Of a stretch of 64,000 nt of DNA, positions 31,223 to 40,317 are shown in pieces. A model generated the notes under the pieces. That model was not told the DNA's origin. It saw only the letters and a program-made list of their open reading frames with translations, and searched no databases. Position 1 is the first letter of the stretch. Each line of letters opens with the position of its first letter. The DNA is taken from positions 186,001 through 250,000 of the forward strand of contig JAURWY010000034.1 of NCBI GenBank assembly GCA_030654695.1, written 5' to 3'. The translations under genes and the position numbers were made by a program. Source of the stretch: Polaromonas sp. Its GTDB lineage: Bacteria > Pseudomonadota > Gammaproteobacteria > Burkholderiales > Burkholderiaceae_C.

Positions 31223-32500
31223 TTATGCGGCTTCGGTCGTCGCAGCGCTGCGACCGAAGCGGTTTTCAATGTAGTTTTCGACGATGACCTGGAACTCTTC
31301 GGCGATGCGGTCGCCACGCAGTGTCATGCGCTTTTCGCCATCGATAAAGACCGGTGCTGCAGGCGCTTCACCCGAGCCCGGCAGACTGATGCCCAAGTCG
31401 GCATGCTTGCTTTCACCCGGGCCGTTGACGATGCAGCCCATGACCGCCACCTTGAGTTTTTCAACGCCGGGGTATCGCTCACGCCAGACCGGCATTTGCC
31501 CACGCAGGAAGTCGTCAATCTGTTTTGCCAGCACTTGAAAGGTGTCGCTCGTGGTGCGACCGCAGCCAGGGCAAGCGGTCACGCTAGGCACAAAACTGCG
31601 CAGACCCAGCGCCTGCAAAATCTCGGAGGCGATCAACACCTCTTGCGTGCGCGACTCGCCCGGTTGCGGCGTCAGCGAGACGCGAATCGTGTCGCCAATA
31701 CCCTCTTGAAGCAAGATGCCCAACACCGCAGCCGATGCCACCGTACCTTTGGTGCCCATGCCGGCTTCGGTCAGGCCCAAGTGCAGGGCATGTTGCGTGC
31801 GCTTGGACAGCTCGCGGTAGACAGAGATCAGGTCTTGCACGCCGCTGACTTTGCAGGACAGAATAATTTGTTCATGCGCCATGCCCATTTGTTGGGCCAG
31901 TGCTGCGGAATCAAGCGCCGAGGTGATGAGCGCTTCGTACATCACCTGCTTGGCATCCCACGGGTTGCTTCGGGTGCTGTTCAGGTCCATCAAGCTGGCC
32001 AGCAACTCTTGGTCGAGGCTGCCCCAGTTGACACCAATGCGCACCGGTTTGTTCCAGCGCACCGCTGCTTCAATCATCTGACCAAACTGCTTGTCGTGTT
32101 TATTGCCCTTGCCGACGTTGCCGGGGTTGATGCGGTATTTGGACAGCGCTTCAGCGCATGCCGGGTAATCGGTCAGCAGACGGTGGCCATTGAAGTGAAA
32201 GTCGCCAATCAGGGGGACGTCAATACCCATGCGGTCGAGTTGATCGCGAACATGCGGCACGGCCTCGGCCGCTTCCGGCGTGTTGACCGTGATGCGGACC
32301 ATCTCAGAACCCGCCACGGCGAGTTCTTTGACCTGAATAGCGGTGCCGATGACATCGACCGTGTCGGTGTTGGTCATCGACTGCACGCGCACAGGCGCAT
32401 CGCCGCCCACGGTGACCACGCGCGAACCCCAGACGACGCGGGCTTGGGCTGAGCGACGAGCCAGTGGCTCGGCGGATTCAATCGGAAGGCAAGGCTGCAC
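31223..32500 (-). CDS. ispG: 4-hydroxy-3-methylbut-2-en-1-yl diphosphate synthase (flavodoxin)
   Basis: A 425-residue iron-sulfur enzyme of the MEP isoprenoid pathway. The [4Fe-4S] cysteines lie in [13 protein letters not shown] and [13 protein letters not shown]. The N-terminal TIM-barrel begins [19 protein letters not shown]. The start is GTG at 32500, 2 bases after the stop of the rodZ-like gene, with AGGTG about 8 bases upstream, so it is translated as part of that operon. Confidence 0.97.
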   Translation of the reverse strand: MQPCLPIESAEPLARRSAQARVVWGSRVVTVGGDAPVRVQSMTNTDTVDVIGTAIQVKELAVAGSEMVRITVNTPEAAEAVPHVRDQLDRMGIDVPLIGDFHFNGHRLLTDYPACAEALSKYRINPGNVGKGNKHDKQFGQMIEAAVRWNKPVRIGVNWGSLDQELLASLMDLNSTRSNPWDAKQVMYEALITSALDSAALAQQMGMAHEQIILSCKVSGVQDLISVYRELSKRTQHALHLGLTEAGMGTKGTVASAAVLGILLQEGIGDTIRVSLTPQPGESRTQEVLIASEILQALGLRSFVPSVTACPGCGRTTSDTFQVLAKQIDDFLRGQMPVWRERYPGVEKLKVAVMGCIVNGPGESKHADLGISLPGSGEAPAAPVFIDGEKRMTLRGDRIAEEFQVIVENYIENRFGRSAATTEAA

Positions 32501-32502
32501 TT

Positions 32503-33417
32503 TTATTTCACCTCAAAACGAGCGACGTTGTCGCGGGTGACAGGGGCCAGATCAAATGACTGGCCGCGAATTTGAACCTGGGTCGCGTCGGCACGCCCGA
32601 CAATGACGTTCAACGGCATGGCGCCCGAGGCACCAGCCGTTTCACCAGCGGCCAGCTTGCGGCGCAACAGCACAACGCCCTTGGCATCGGTCACTTCAAC
32701 CCAAGAATCAGCCATTGGCTTAAAAATCACGATGCCAGTGGTGGGCGGCGTTCCTGTTTGCCCCCCTTCGGCGAGCGATGAAACTGGGCCAGAAACGACC
32801 ACTGAGGAATTCACCATCGCAGCACCTTGGCCAGACCCTGATTCATTTATCACTTGGACAGGCGGGGTGGGTTCAATAGCCATCACAGGTAGCGACGGCG
32901 TGCTCACAAGCTCACCCTCGACGGCCTCGGTCGTCGACCAGAACAAATCGATTGGCGGCAAAAAAACCAGCAGCATTGCACCCAAGACAAGCACCAAGCC
33001 GCCAACAATCGCAGGCCGGGAAAGCGTGCTTGGAAAGGTGGGTCGATTGGTTGAAATGATCGCGCCTTCAATGACGCGCCGATGTTCGATTCGGTGGCCT
33101 GGCCGCGGCGTCGATGGGCTCGGCAGTAATTGAAGTATCGGCTCAGGGGCAAGCTTCAAAGCGCGGCACACGCTGCCCGCAAGAGCCCGTACAAAGACAG
33201 CATCCGGCAAATTTTCAAAACGGTCTGATTCCAAGGCCTCGAGATTTTTAACGGGCACCTTTAGCGACACAGCCAGCGCTGCAATATGCAAACCCGAGGC
33301 TTCGCGGGCGCGGCGCATCAGCGCCCCGGCAGTGAGAGGAGCATCAGCCACGACCGGCGCGGTGCTTGAATTCGGGTTTGGGTTTGAGCCCATGATTTGA
33401 TCGTTGTCTTCAGTCAT
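32503..33417 (-). CDS. RodZ-like helix-turn-helix membrane protein
   Basis: A 304-residue protein with an N-terminal cytoplasmic HTH_25 domain (about residues 29-95; [19 protein letters not shown]), one transmembrane helix (about 135-155) and a periplasmic DUF4115 domain ([32 protein letters not shown]). This is the RodZ architecture; RodZ links MreB to the rod-shape machinery. Its place between pilW and ispG is the conserved one for this family. The start overlaps the preceding gene's stop by 8 bases. Confidence 0.88.
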   Translation of the reverse strand: MTEDNDQIMGSNPNPNSSTAPVVADAPLTAGALMRRAREASGLHIAALAVSLKVPVKNLEALESDRFENLPDAVFVRALAGSVCRALKLAPEPILQLLPSPSTPRPGHRIEHRRVIEGAIISTNRPTFPSTLSRPAIVGGLVLVLGAMLLVFLPPIDLFWSTTEAVEGELVSTPSLPVMAIEPTPPVQVINESGSGQGAAMVNSSVVVSGPVSSLAEGGQTGTPPTTGIVIFKPMADSWVEVTDAKGVVLLRRKLAAGETAGASGAMPLNVIVGRADATQVQIRGQSFDLAPVTRDNVARFEVK

Positions 33418-34228
33418 GAAAAGCTCCTTTGTCGTAAGCGGTCAATTCGCGCGATTGTGCAAAACGACCTCTTAGCTGATCAGCCAGCGCAGCAACTGCC
33501 TTCGGGTTTTTCAACTGCTGCTCAATTTGAATGCCTAACCACAAAGTTTCGGCATTGGCCAATGGGCCGCTGTTGAGTTGACGCATGTACGGCTGCGCAG
33601 GCTGAAAGTCACCCCGGTCAAACAGCAAGCGCGCCAAGTTGTAACTGGTCACGGCATTGGTTCCATCCAGTGCGTAGGATTTGATCAGACTGAACTCAGC
33701 GGCGCTTGTCTGCCCGGCGCGCAACTGGCACAGACCTTGGGCCATCCAGCTCTTCGCTGGGTGCGCGTACGTTGGGTTGGCAATCGCCTTGGCGAAGAGC
33801 TTTTCTGATGCTTCATATTGCGCATGCTGACACAGCAACCAAGCGTAGTTATGGGCCGCATCGGCATCACGCGGATTCAGCGTCAAAGCACGCTCAAAAC
33901 TCTGAGAAGCCAGCGGCAAATCGTTCAGACGCAGATAGACCAGACCGCGCAGGTTGTAGGCATCCGCATAGGCCGGCTCAATGGCGATCGCCTGTTTGAT
34001 TTCATCCAACGCTACATGCGTCTGACCTTGCTGAAAATAAGCCGTTGCCAGCTCAAGCCGAATGCGTGCCCGCCGTTGCTTGGGTGTTTCGTCAGACTCC
34101 GTCTGAAGATCTGCATGGGGCTGCGGAGGAGTTGACGCATTTGGCCCAGACACAGCTTGAGCGCAGCCCGACAGCCACACCGCCAGCGCGCAGAAAAATC
34201 CACGAGTGAACATGGCGTTCAGCATCAT
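33410..34228 (-). CDS. pilW: Type IV pilus biogenesis/stability lipoprotein, PilW/PilF type
   Basis: A 272-residue TPR lipoprotein. The signal peptide ends in VWLSGC (lipobox). Tandem TPRs follow ([77 protein letters not shown]). PilW/PilF assists outer-membrane secretin assembly of type IV pili. Gene order rlmN-pilW-rodZ-ispG is conserved in proteobacteria. The start overlaps the rlmN stop; a second ATG five codons in is possible. Confidence 0.9.
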   Translation of the reverse strand: MMLNAMFTRGFFCALAVWLSGCAQAVSGPNASTPPQPHADLQTESDETPKQRRARIRLELATAYFQQGQTHVALDEIKQAIAIEPAYADAYNLRGLVYLRLNDLPLASQSFERALTLNPRDADAAHNYAWLLCQHAQYEASEKLFAKAIANPTYAHPAKSWMAQGLCQLRAGQTSAAEFSLIKSYALDGTNAVTSYNLARLLFDRGDFQPAQPYMRQLNSGPLANAETLWLGIQIEQQLKNPKAVAALADQLRGRFAQSRELTAYDKGAFHD

Positions 34229-35373
34229 GGCTGATTGACCGGTGCGACAACCACTTTGATGCCAGCCAACATGCCTTGGCGCTGTGTTGCCATGCGCTTT
34301 TGCACGTCGGTGCGGTCTTGCACGTCGCCGGCGAGTTGCCCGCAGGCGGCGTCAATGTCGTCACCGCGGGTTTTTCGCACGGTTGTGACGATGCCGGCGT
34401 CCAACAAAATTTTGGCAAACGCCAACACCTGCGGCATGGCTGAGCGCGTCAGGCCGGAAGCCGGGAACGGATTGAAAGGAATCAGGTTGAACTTGCACGA
34501 CAACCCGTCCACCGCGTGCTGGCGCATCAAGGCGACCAGTTGGCGTGCATGCTCAGGCAGGTCGTTGACGCCGTCAAGCATGCAATATTCAAAGGTGATG
34601 AAGTCGCGTGGTGCGAAGACTTGGTAACGGGCGCAAGCCTGCAACAACTCGGCTATCGGGTATTTGCGGTTCAGCGGCACCAAGTTATCACGCAAGCTGT
34701 CTTCGGGTGCATGCAGAGACACCGCCAATGCCACCGGGCAGTCTTGGCCGAGCCGGTCGATCATCGGCACGACGCCGGAAGTCGAGACCGTGACACGGCG
34801 GCGCGAGAGGCCGTAAGCGTGGTCGTCGAGCATGACGCGCAAGGCGGGCAACAACTGCGCGTAATTTTGCAGCGGCTCACCCATGCCCATCATCACCACG
34901 TTGGAGATGACGCGCTCTTGTTTACCCAAGTGCTGGCGCAGAAAGTGTTCAGCAAACCAAAGTTGCGCCGTGATTTCGGCGGTACTGAGGTTGCGGCTGA
35001 AGCCTTGGTGCCCGGTCGAGCAAAAACGGCAACCCACGGCGCAACCGGCCTGGGAAGAAATACACAAAGTACCGCGATCAGCCTCTGGAATGAAAACGGT
35101 CTCGATGACATCGCCCGCACCGACGTCGAACAACCACTTGATCGTGCCGTCAGCAGAATCGTGACGCGACAGCACTTTGAGCGCCTGAATGTTTGCCTTG
35201 CCGGCGAGCTTTGTGCGCAGTGACTTGGCCAGATCCGTCATCTGTTCAAAGTCAGTCGCGCCGCGCTGATGAATCCAGCGGAACAGCTGGGTTGCGCGAA
35301 AACGCTTTTCCCCGAGTTGCTCGCAAAATGCGGCCAAGCCGTCAAGGTCAAAGTCGAGAAGATTGGTGGTCAT
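34225..35373 (-). CDS. rlmN: Dual-specificity RNA methyltransferase RlmN
   Basis: A 382-residue radical SAM enzyme that methylates C2 of A2503 in 23S rRNA and A37 in some tRNAs. The [4Fe-4S] CxxxCxxC is Cys111, Cys115 and Cys118 ([16 protein letters not shown]). The catalytic C-terminal cysteine lies in [17 protein letters not shown]. An in-frame GTG lies seven codons upstream; ATG 35373 fits the family start ([13 protein letters not shown]). Confidence 0.95.
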   Translation of the reverse strand: MTTNLLDFDLDGLAAFCEQLGEKRFRATQLFRWIHQRGATDFEQMTDLAKSLRTKLAGKANIQALKVLSRHDSADGTIKWLFDVGAGDVIETVFIPEADRGTLCISSQAGCAVGCRFCSTGHQGFSRNLSTAEITAQLWFAEHFLRQHLGKQERVISNVVMMGMGEPLQNYAQLLPALRVMLDDHAYGLSRRRVTVSTSGVVPMIDRLGQDCPVALAVSLHAPEDSLRDNLVPLNRKYPIAELLQACARYQVFAPRDFITFEYCMLDGVNDLPEHARQLVALMRQHAVDGLSCKFNLIPFNPFPASGLTRSAMPQVLAFAKILLDAGIVTTVRKTRGDDIDAACGQLAGDVQDRTDVQKRMATQRQGMLAGIKVVVAPVNQP

Positions 35374-35441
35374 GACAGGGTCGCCTTTGTGCACTGGAAA
35401 TTACCCGCGCCGAAAGGCCGAACCTGCCACCCACGAAAAGA

Positions 35442-35490
35442 GGCCCCAAGCCAGCAACGACCCGAAGGCGGGCAGTGACGCTGCGGGGCC
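35442..35490 (-). terminator. Hairpin downstream of ndk, probable terminator
   Basis: Outer 6-base GC stem (GGCCCC / GGGGCC), a second imperfect stem (GCAGCG / CGTTGC with one wobble pair) and an inner CCCG-CCTT-CGGG hairpin, followed on the minus strand by TCTTTT. It starts 7 bases after the ndk stop and would separate ndk from rlmN. Confidence 0.4.
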
Positions 35491-35496
35491 GACATA

Positions 35497-35922
35497 TCAG
35501 CGTGCGTAAATATTCATGCCTGCGAAGAAGAAGCTGATCTCGACTTGCGCTGTTTCAACAGCGTCAGAGCCGTGAACGGCATTGGCATCAATGCTTTCAG
35601 CGAAGTCAGCGCGGATGGTGCCTGGAGCGGCTTTCTTGGGGTCGGTCGCACCCAGCAGATCGCGATGCTTCAGGACAGCGTTTTCGCCTTCGAGGGCTTG
35701 GATCATCACTGGACCGGAGACCATGAAGTCAACCAAATCCTTGAAGAAAGGACGCTCACGGTGCACGCCGTAGAAAGCTTCCGCTTCGCCGCGTGACAGA
35801 TGCACAAACTTGGCTGCCACAATTTTCAAGCCCGCAGCTTCGAAACGGGCGTAGATCTGACCAATGACGTTCTTGGCGACAGCGTCAGGCTTGATGATGG
35901 AGAGAGTACGTTCGATAGCCAT
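35497..35922 (-). CDS. ndk: Nucleoside diphosphate kinase
   Basis: A 141-residue enzyme that equilibrates NTP and NDP pools through a phosphohistidine. The catalytic histidine is His117 in [19 protein letters not shown] at the start and [14 protein letters not shown] also fit. AAGGAA lies 6 bases before the ATG. It heads the conserved run that continues with rlmN. The 128 bases upstream separate it from rluB and hold nothing else recognisable. Confidence 0.97.
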   Translation of the reverse strand: MAIERTLSIIKPDAVAKNVIGQIYARFEAAGLKIVAAKFVHLSRGEAEAFYGVHRERPFFKDLVDFMVSGPVMIQALEGENAVLKHRDLLGATDPKKAAPGTIRADFAESIDANAVHGSDAVETAQVEISFFFAGMNIYAR

Positions 35923-36050
35923 GAGATTTCCTTAACTTTAGAATTTTCGAGGGAGTGTTCAGAATGAACAAAGCCCTAGAGTTTAACCCGAGCGCACCGC
36001 CTTCGTGTATCGAAGGGTGAGCCGAAAGACCTTGAATTTCAGCGTGATAC

Positions 36051-37619
36051 TCAGCGGTTTCCGCTTCGTCCGCCACCACCACCGCTGCCGCCTCGATTAC
36101 CGCCGCCTCCGCCACCTCGGCGCGGACCACCCGTGCCGCCACCACCGCCGTAACCTCCGCCTCCGCCACCACCACCACCGTAGCCTCCTCCGCCACCGCC
36201 ACCGCCGCGACGCTGGCCTTGACCCTGGGCTTGACCCTGGGCTTGACGTTGTCGGGTGAAGGTCTCAGCACCGATGTAGCCAAAGGAGGTTTTCATCGGA
36301 TCTGGTTGAGAACCGCCTGGCGGGTTGTCTGACCGAGCCGAACGATCGCCGCCGCGCGGCTGACCTTGTCGGCCCGCATTGCCGCCACCACCGCCAGAGT
36401 TACCCTGACGTGGGCCGCCGCGTGGGCCGCCTGGGCCGGGGCCTCTGCCTCGACCGGTATCGCGTCCGCCATCCTGCCGCTGCGGAGGTGGCTGCAAATC
36501 GTAGGGCTCTGGCGCGTCTTCCCGCTGCGCATCGCCAGGCTGACGCTGCACGGGCGCACCGCGATTGCCGCGTGAACGCTCTTGCCGCGGGCCACGACCC
36601 GTACGGCCTTTGCCAGGTGCTCCGTCTGCTTGACGCGGGGGCCTTGGATCGCCGCGCGATTCAGATCGGCTCACCGCATTCGTCAGCGCTGCAATGTCGT
36701 TGTCATCGAGTTCGACGAAGGCGCCCCGCTTCAGGCCACGCGGCAGCATGACCGCGCCATAACGGATGCGAATCAAACGACTGACGGCGTGGCCGACCGC
36801 TTCAAACATGCGGCGCACTTCACGGTTGCGGCCTTCAGAAATCGTCACTTTGTACCAGCAGTTGGCGCCCTCGCCGCCACCGGCTTCAATCGTGCCGAAC
36901 TGCGCCATGCCGTCGTCAAGTTGCACACCCTCTAACAAGCGTTTTTTCTCTTCGTTGTTCAGTGCACCCAGCACACGTACCGCATATTCGCGCTCCAAAC
37001 CAAAACGCGGATGCATCAGTTGGTTGGCGAGCTCCCCAGAACTCGTCAACAACAACAAGCCTTCGGTGTTCAGGTCGAGCCGGCCGACGGACTGCCACTT
37101 GCCTTGGTAGAGCTTGGGCAAACGCCGAAAAACGGTAGGACGGTTTTGCGGGTCATCGTGGGTGACAACCTCGCCTGCCGGCTTGTGATACGCGATCACA
37201 CGGGCGGGTGGCGGGTCGATCCGCACGCGAACCGGCTTGCCGTTGACTTTGACTGTGTCGCCAAACTGAATGCGCTGACCGACGTGCGCCGGTTCGGCAT
37301 TGACCGAAATTCGACCTTCCAGAATGAGTTGCTCCATTTCAAGGCGCGACCCCAAACCGGCCTGCGCCAGCACCTTGTGCAGCTTCGGGCTTTCCGGCTG
37401 AGCCGACAGCACTCGCTTGGACAAGACGACGGCGACATCTTCTTCGTCTGCGTCGAATTGGCCGGTCACCACATCTTCGAACTGATAAGCAGCGTCGCGG
37501 GCAGCCGCACGCAGCGGCCGCGGCTGTTGCGTGGCACCCTGCTCCTCAAGCGTGATGACATCAGCAACTGGCTGCGGTGGCGTGTCGGATGCGGGAACGG
37601 GGGTGTCTGATGAGTTCAT
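36051..37619 (-). CDS. rluB: 23S rRNA pseudouridine(2605) synthase RluB with a long Gly/Arg-rich tail
   Basis: A 522-residue member of the RluB/RsuA family. An S4 RNA-binding domain spans about residues 78-133, and the catalytic Asp182 is in [14 protein letters not shown]. The catalytic part ends near residue 315. The remaining ~200 residues are low-complexity, first basic and Gln/Pro-rich, then Gly/Tyr/Arg-rich with repeated GGGGYGG units and scattered RGG-like sites. E. coli RluB has a shorter basic tail; long tails are common in Burkholderiales. The start overlaps the scpB stop by 4 bases, so they are one operon. Confidence 0.94.
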   Translation of the reverse strand: MNSSDTPVPASDTPPQPVADVITLEEQGATQQPRPLRAAARDAAYQFEDVVTGQFDADEEDVAVVLSKRVLSAQPESPKLHKVLAQAGLGSRLEMEQLILEGRISVNAEPAHVGQRIQFGDTVKVNGKPVRVRIDPPPARVIAYHKPAGEVVTHDDPQNRPTVFRRLPKLYQGKWQSVGRLDLNTEGLLLLTSSGELANQLMHPRFGLEREYAVRVLGALNNEEKKRLLEGVQLDDGMAQFGTIEAGGGEGANCWYKVTISEGRNREVRRMFEAVGHAVSRLIRIRYGAVMLPRGLKRGAFVELDDNDIAALTNAVSRSESRGDPRPPRQADGAPGKGRTGRGPRQERSRGNRGAPVQRQPGDAQREDAPEPYDLQPPPQRQDGGRDTGRGRGPGPGGPRGGPRQGNSGGGGGNAGRQGQPRGGDRSARSDNPPGGSQPDPMKTSFGYIGAETFTRQRQAQGQAQGQGQRRGGGGGGGGYGGGGGGGGGYGGGGGTGGPRRGGGGGGNRGGSGGGGGRSGNR

Positions 37620-38329
37620 GAGTTTTCGCGGGTTGGCTTGTCAAGGTCTTCGGGCGCCATCTCAGTATTTGGCTCTGTCCCGGTCTCAATTTCTATGTCG
37701 ATCTCAGCGTCAATTTCAATCACGGCCTCGATCTCTGCCTGAACCACGATGGGCTCAACCATCGGCGTCGGTTCAGACAGGCCAAACTCGATCTGCTCGA
37801 GCATGGCGGCCTCGCTTTCGCCGCTGGTCATGGCGGGCAACTGGTCCAGCGATTCGACCCCAAGATCATCCAGAAACTGACGGGTGGTCGCATACAACCC
37901 AGGCCGACCGACCGTCTCGCGGTGGCCGATCACTTCGACCCAGCCGCGGTCTTCCAATTGCTTGAGCAACAGGCTGTTGATCGTCACGCCCCGAATATCT
38001 TCCATGTCGCCGCGCGTCACGGGCTGACGATAGGCAATGATCGCCAACGTCTCCAAAGCTGCACGGGTGTACTTGGGCGGCTTTTCAGGGTGCAAGCGGT
38101 CTAAGAATTCACGCATCTCCGGGCGGCTTTGAAAACGCCAGCCACTGGCCACGTGGATCAATTCAACGCCACGACCGGCCCAATCGTCCTGCAGCTGCTG
38201 CAGCAGGCGTTTCAAAGTATCGGCTGACAACACACCATCGAAGAGCACCTCCATCTCGCGCACATGCAAAGCTTGCGGGGCGCAGATCAATGCCGTTTCG
38301 AGGACGCGCTTTGCATCCATCGTATTCAT
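37616..38329 (-). CDS. scpB: SMC-associated segregation and condensation protein ScpB
   Basis: A 237-residue kleisin-interacting protein with two winged-helix domains ([29 protein letters not shown] and [28 protein letters not shown]). With ScpA and SMC it organises the chromosome. The final ~65 residues are an acidic tail with a run of alternating Glu/Ile ([15 protein letters not shown]), absent from the core family. scpA is not beside it. 127 bases to rluD hold no recognisable element. Confidence 0.94.
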   Translation of the reverse strand: MNTMDAKRVLETALICAPQALHVREMEVLFDGVLSADTLKRLLQQLQDDWAGRGVELIHVASGWRFQSRPEMREFLDRLHPEKPPKYTRAALETLAIIAYRQPVTRGDMEDIRGVTINSLLLKQLEDRGWVEVIGHRETVGRPGLYATTRQFLDDLGVESLDQLPAMTSGESEAAMLEQIEFGLSEPTPMVEPIVVQAEIEAVIEIDAEIDIEIETGTEPNTEMAPEDLDKPTRENS

Positions 38330-38456
38330 GATTTTTCAGTTCCGAAAAAAAGCCGGGTGAGGCGAGCCTGGTCATAACCTAGGCGGGGCACAGAGACGAA
38401 AGGGTCAGGTTGGCAGGAAACCATCCGGTGAGCGTAACGCTGGCAAGTCGATAAGA

Positions 38457-39482
38457 CTACAGTTTTCCATTGTAGCTGAGGCCCAACTCAGCCATCGCGG
38501 CTTCTAGGTCGGCCGGCACCGGGGAAATGAAACTCATGGCCTCGCCGCTCAAGGGATGCTCAAAACCCAAGCGACGGGCATGCAAGGCTTGGCGCGTGAG
38601 TCCGACGGCAGGCTCGCCACCGTACAGCGCATCAGAGACCAAGGGATGACCCAATGCCGCCATGTGAACGCGAATTTGATGCGTGCGACCGGTGTACAGC
38701 TTGCAGCGCACGAGGCAAAAATCGTCTTGGTTGTCGATCAATGAAATATCGGTCATGGCGGTCTTGCCAGAATTTCGCTCCAAGTCGACCACCGCCATGC
38801 GCAGACGATTGCGCGGGTCGCGCCCAATGGGCAAAGCCACCTGTTGTTGCCGCGATCCCAGCCATTCTTTGTGCCCTACCGCCAGATAGTCGCGATTGAC
38901 TTCCCGGGCGGCGATCATCTCGACCAGTCGGTCCATGGCTTCACGCGTTTTTGCCACGACCATCAAGCCGCTGGTGTCTTTGTCGAGTCGGTGGACGATG
39001 CCGGCGCGCGGCAAGAAACGCATAGCGTCATCGCGGCCCAGCAAGCCGTTCAACAACGTGCCGCTCCAATTGCCCGGTGCCGGGTGAACCACCAAGCCCG
39101 CCGGCTTGTTGATCACCAGCAAATAATCATCTTCAAAAACAACATCCAACTCCATGGCTTCAGGCTTGAAGGCTTGGCTCTGGGGTGTGGGACGCAGCTC
39201 GATTTGTAACAAATCGCCGGCCTTGACCTTGGCCGAGGTCTTGGTAACGACCAGCTTTTTCAAGCGGACCGCACCGGACTCGATGAGTTGCTGCAGGTAG
39301 GTGCGTGAGAACTCGGGCACAATTCCGGCCAAGGCCCGATCAAGCCGCTCGCCGTGCGCCGAAATCGGCACTTCAGCCTCGCGTAATTCAACCTCAACGA
39401 CGCTGTCGCTTTCCTCAAGAGAGTCGTCGGCGACCACAGGGTCGCTCGATATAATTATGGGGCTATGTTCAGAAACAGTCAT
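38457..39482 (-). CDS. rluD: 23S rRNA pseudouridine(1911/1915/1917) synthase
   Basis: A 341-residue RluA-family enzyme. An S4 domain (GERLDRALAGIVPEFSRTYLQQLIESG) precedes the catalytic domain with Asp167 in GIVHRLDKDTSGL. The N-terminal ~40 residues are an acidic extension (SSDPVVADDSLEESDSVVEVE) not part of the family core; a GTG within it near 39443 would give a shorter form. It is divergent from bamD with only 16 bases between start codons, the common rluD-bamD arrangement. Confidence 0.94.
   Translation of the reverse strand: MTVSEHSPIIISSDPVVADDSLEESDSVVEVELREAEVPISAHGERLDRALAGIVPEFSRTYLQQLIESGAVRLKKLVVTKTSAKVKAGDLLQIELRPTPQSQAFKPEAMELDVVFEDDYLLVINKPAGLVVHPAPGNWSGTLLNGLLGRDDAMRFLPRAGIVHRLDKDTSGLMVVAKTREAMDRLVEMIAAREVNRDYLAVGHKEWLGSRQQQVALPIGRDPRNRLRMAVVDLERNSGKTAMTDISLIDNQDDFCLVRCKLYTGRTHQIRVHMAALGHPLVSDALYGGEPAVGLTRQALHARRLGFEHPLSGEAMSFISPVPADLEAAMAELGLSYNGKL
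39427..39455 (+). promoter_or_regulatory. Candidate bamD promoter inside the rluD 5' end
   Basis: A perfect TATAAT at 39450-39455, 44 bases before the bamD ATG; the hexamer 17 bases upstream (TCGGCG) is a weak -35. Because only 16 bases separate the rluD and bamD start codons, the bamD promoter must lie inside the rluD reading frame, which supports this site. Confidence 0.35.
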
Positions 39483-39498
39483 TAGAGAGTCGATCACG

Positions 39499-40317
39499 AT
39501 GTTGTTCAAATTATCGGCGCTTCAAGCCACGACTCGCACAGCCTCGGCTGTTTTAATTCTCGGCGGCCTGATGGTCGGTTGTTCTACGACGCCCGTCGAC
39601 CCCACCGCGACATGGAGTCCGAACAAGATTTATTCGGAAGCCAAAGACGAAGCGGCCTCTGGTGCCTATGAGAAATCCATTGGTTTGTACGAAAAGCTTG
39701 AGGGACGCGCTGCAGGTACGCCACTGGCGCAGCAAGCGCAACTTGAAAAAGCGTACGCCCAGTATAAAAGCGGCGATCAAGTTCAAGCCATTGCGACGCT
39801 AGACCGATTTATGCGACTGCACCCTGCCAGTTCAGCTCTAGACTACGCGCTGTATTTGAAGGGTCTGGTCAATTTCAATGACAACTTGGGGCTGTTTAGC
39901 TCTTGGGTGAGGCAAGACCTTTCCGAGCGCGATCAAAAAGCAGCAAAGGAGTCGTTTGAATCTTTCAAAGACTTGGCCACTCGCTTTCCAGATTCCCGAT
40001 ACACGCCAGATGCTCGCCTGCGAATGGTCTACATTGTCAACTCGCTGGCCCAATCTGACGTGAATGTGGCGCGCTACTATTTCAGTCGTGGTGCTTATGT
40101 CGCGACCATCAATCGGGCGCAAAGCGCCATCACCGAATTCCGCGACGTGCCCGCCATTGAAGAAGCGCTCTCCCTTTTGTACCGCTCGTATGACGCCTTA
40201 GGCATGACGCAGCTCCGCGATGACACACTGCGCGTGATGCAAAAAAGCTACCCCGACAGCCCTTTTACACGCAACGGCCCGAAAGCTAAGTCGGGGGCGT
40301 GGTACAAGTTTTGGTGA
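39499..40317 (+). CDS. bamD: Outer-membrane assembly lipoprotein BamD (ComL)
   Basis: A 272-residue essential BAM-complex lipoprotein. The signal peptide ends in LMVGC (lipobox Cys28). TPR-like repeats follow (IYSEAKDEAASGAYEKSIGLYEKLE, QLEKAYAQYKSGDQVQAIATLDRF, YTPDARLRMVYIVNSLAQSDVNVARYYFSRG). ATG 39499 lies just ahead of the hydrophobic signal; the frame is open upstream but only opposite rluD. Its 3' end overlaps the convergent helicase gene by 32 bases. Confidence 0.96.
   Translation: MLFKLSALQATTRTASAVLILGGLMVGCSTTPVDPTATWSPNKIYSEAKDEAASGAYEKSIGLYEKLEGRAAGTPLAQQAQLEKAYAQYKSGDQVQAIATLDRFMRLHPASSALDYALYLKGLVNFNDNLGLFSSWVRQDLSERDQKAAKESFESFKDLATRFPDSRYTPDARLRMVYIVNSLAQSDVNVARYYFSRGAYVATINRAQSAITEFRDVPAIEEALSLLYRSYDALGMTQLRDDTLRVMQKSYPDSPFTRNGPKAKSGAWYKFW

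Noticed and set aside
31403-32452. A 349-codon plus-strand frame opposite ispG
   Set aside because: ispG on the minus strand is certain; the plus frame is a codon-usage shadow.
35885-36283. A 132-codon minus-strand frame across the ndk-rluB junction
   Set aside because: It reads the Gly-rich repeat of rluB in a different frame, giving an Ala/Val/Glu repeat, then runs over the ndk start. No independent evidence.
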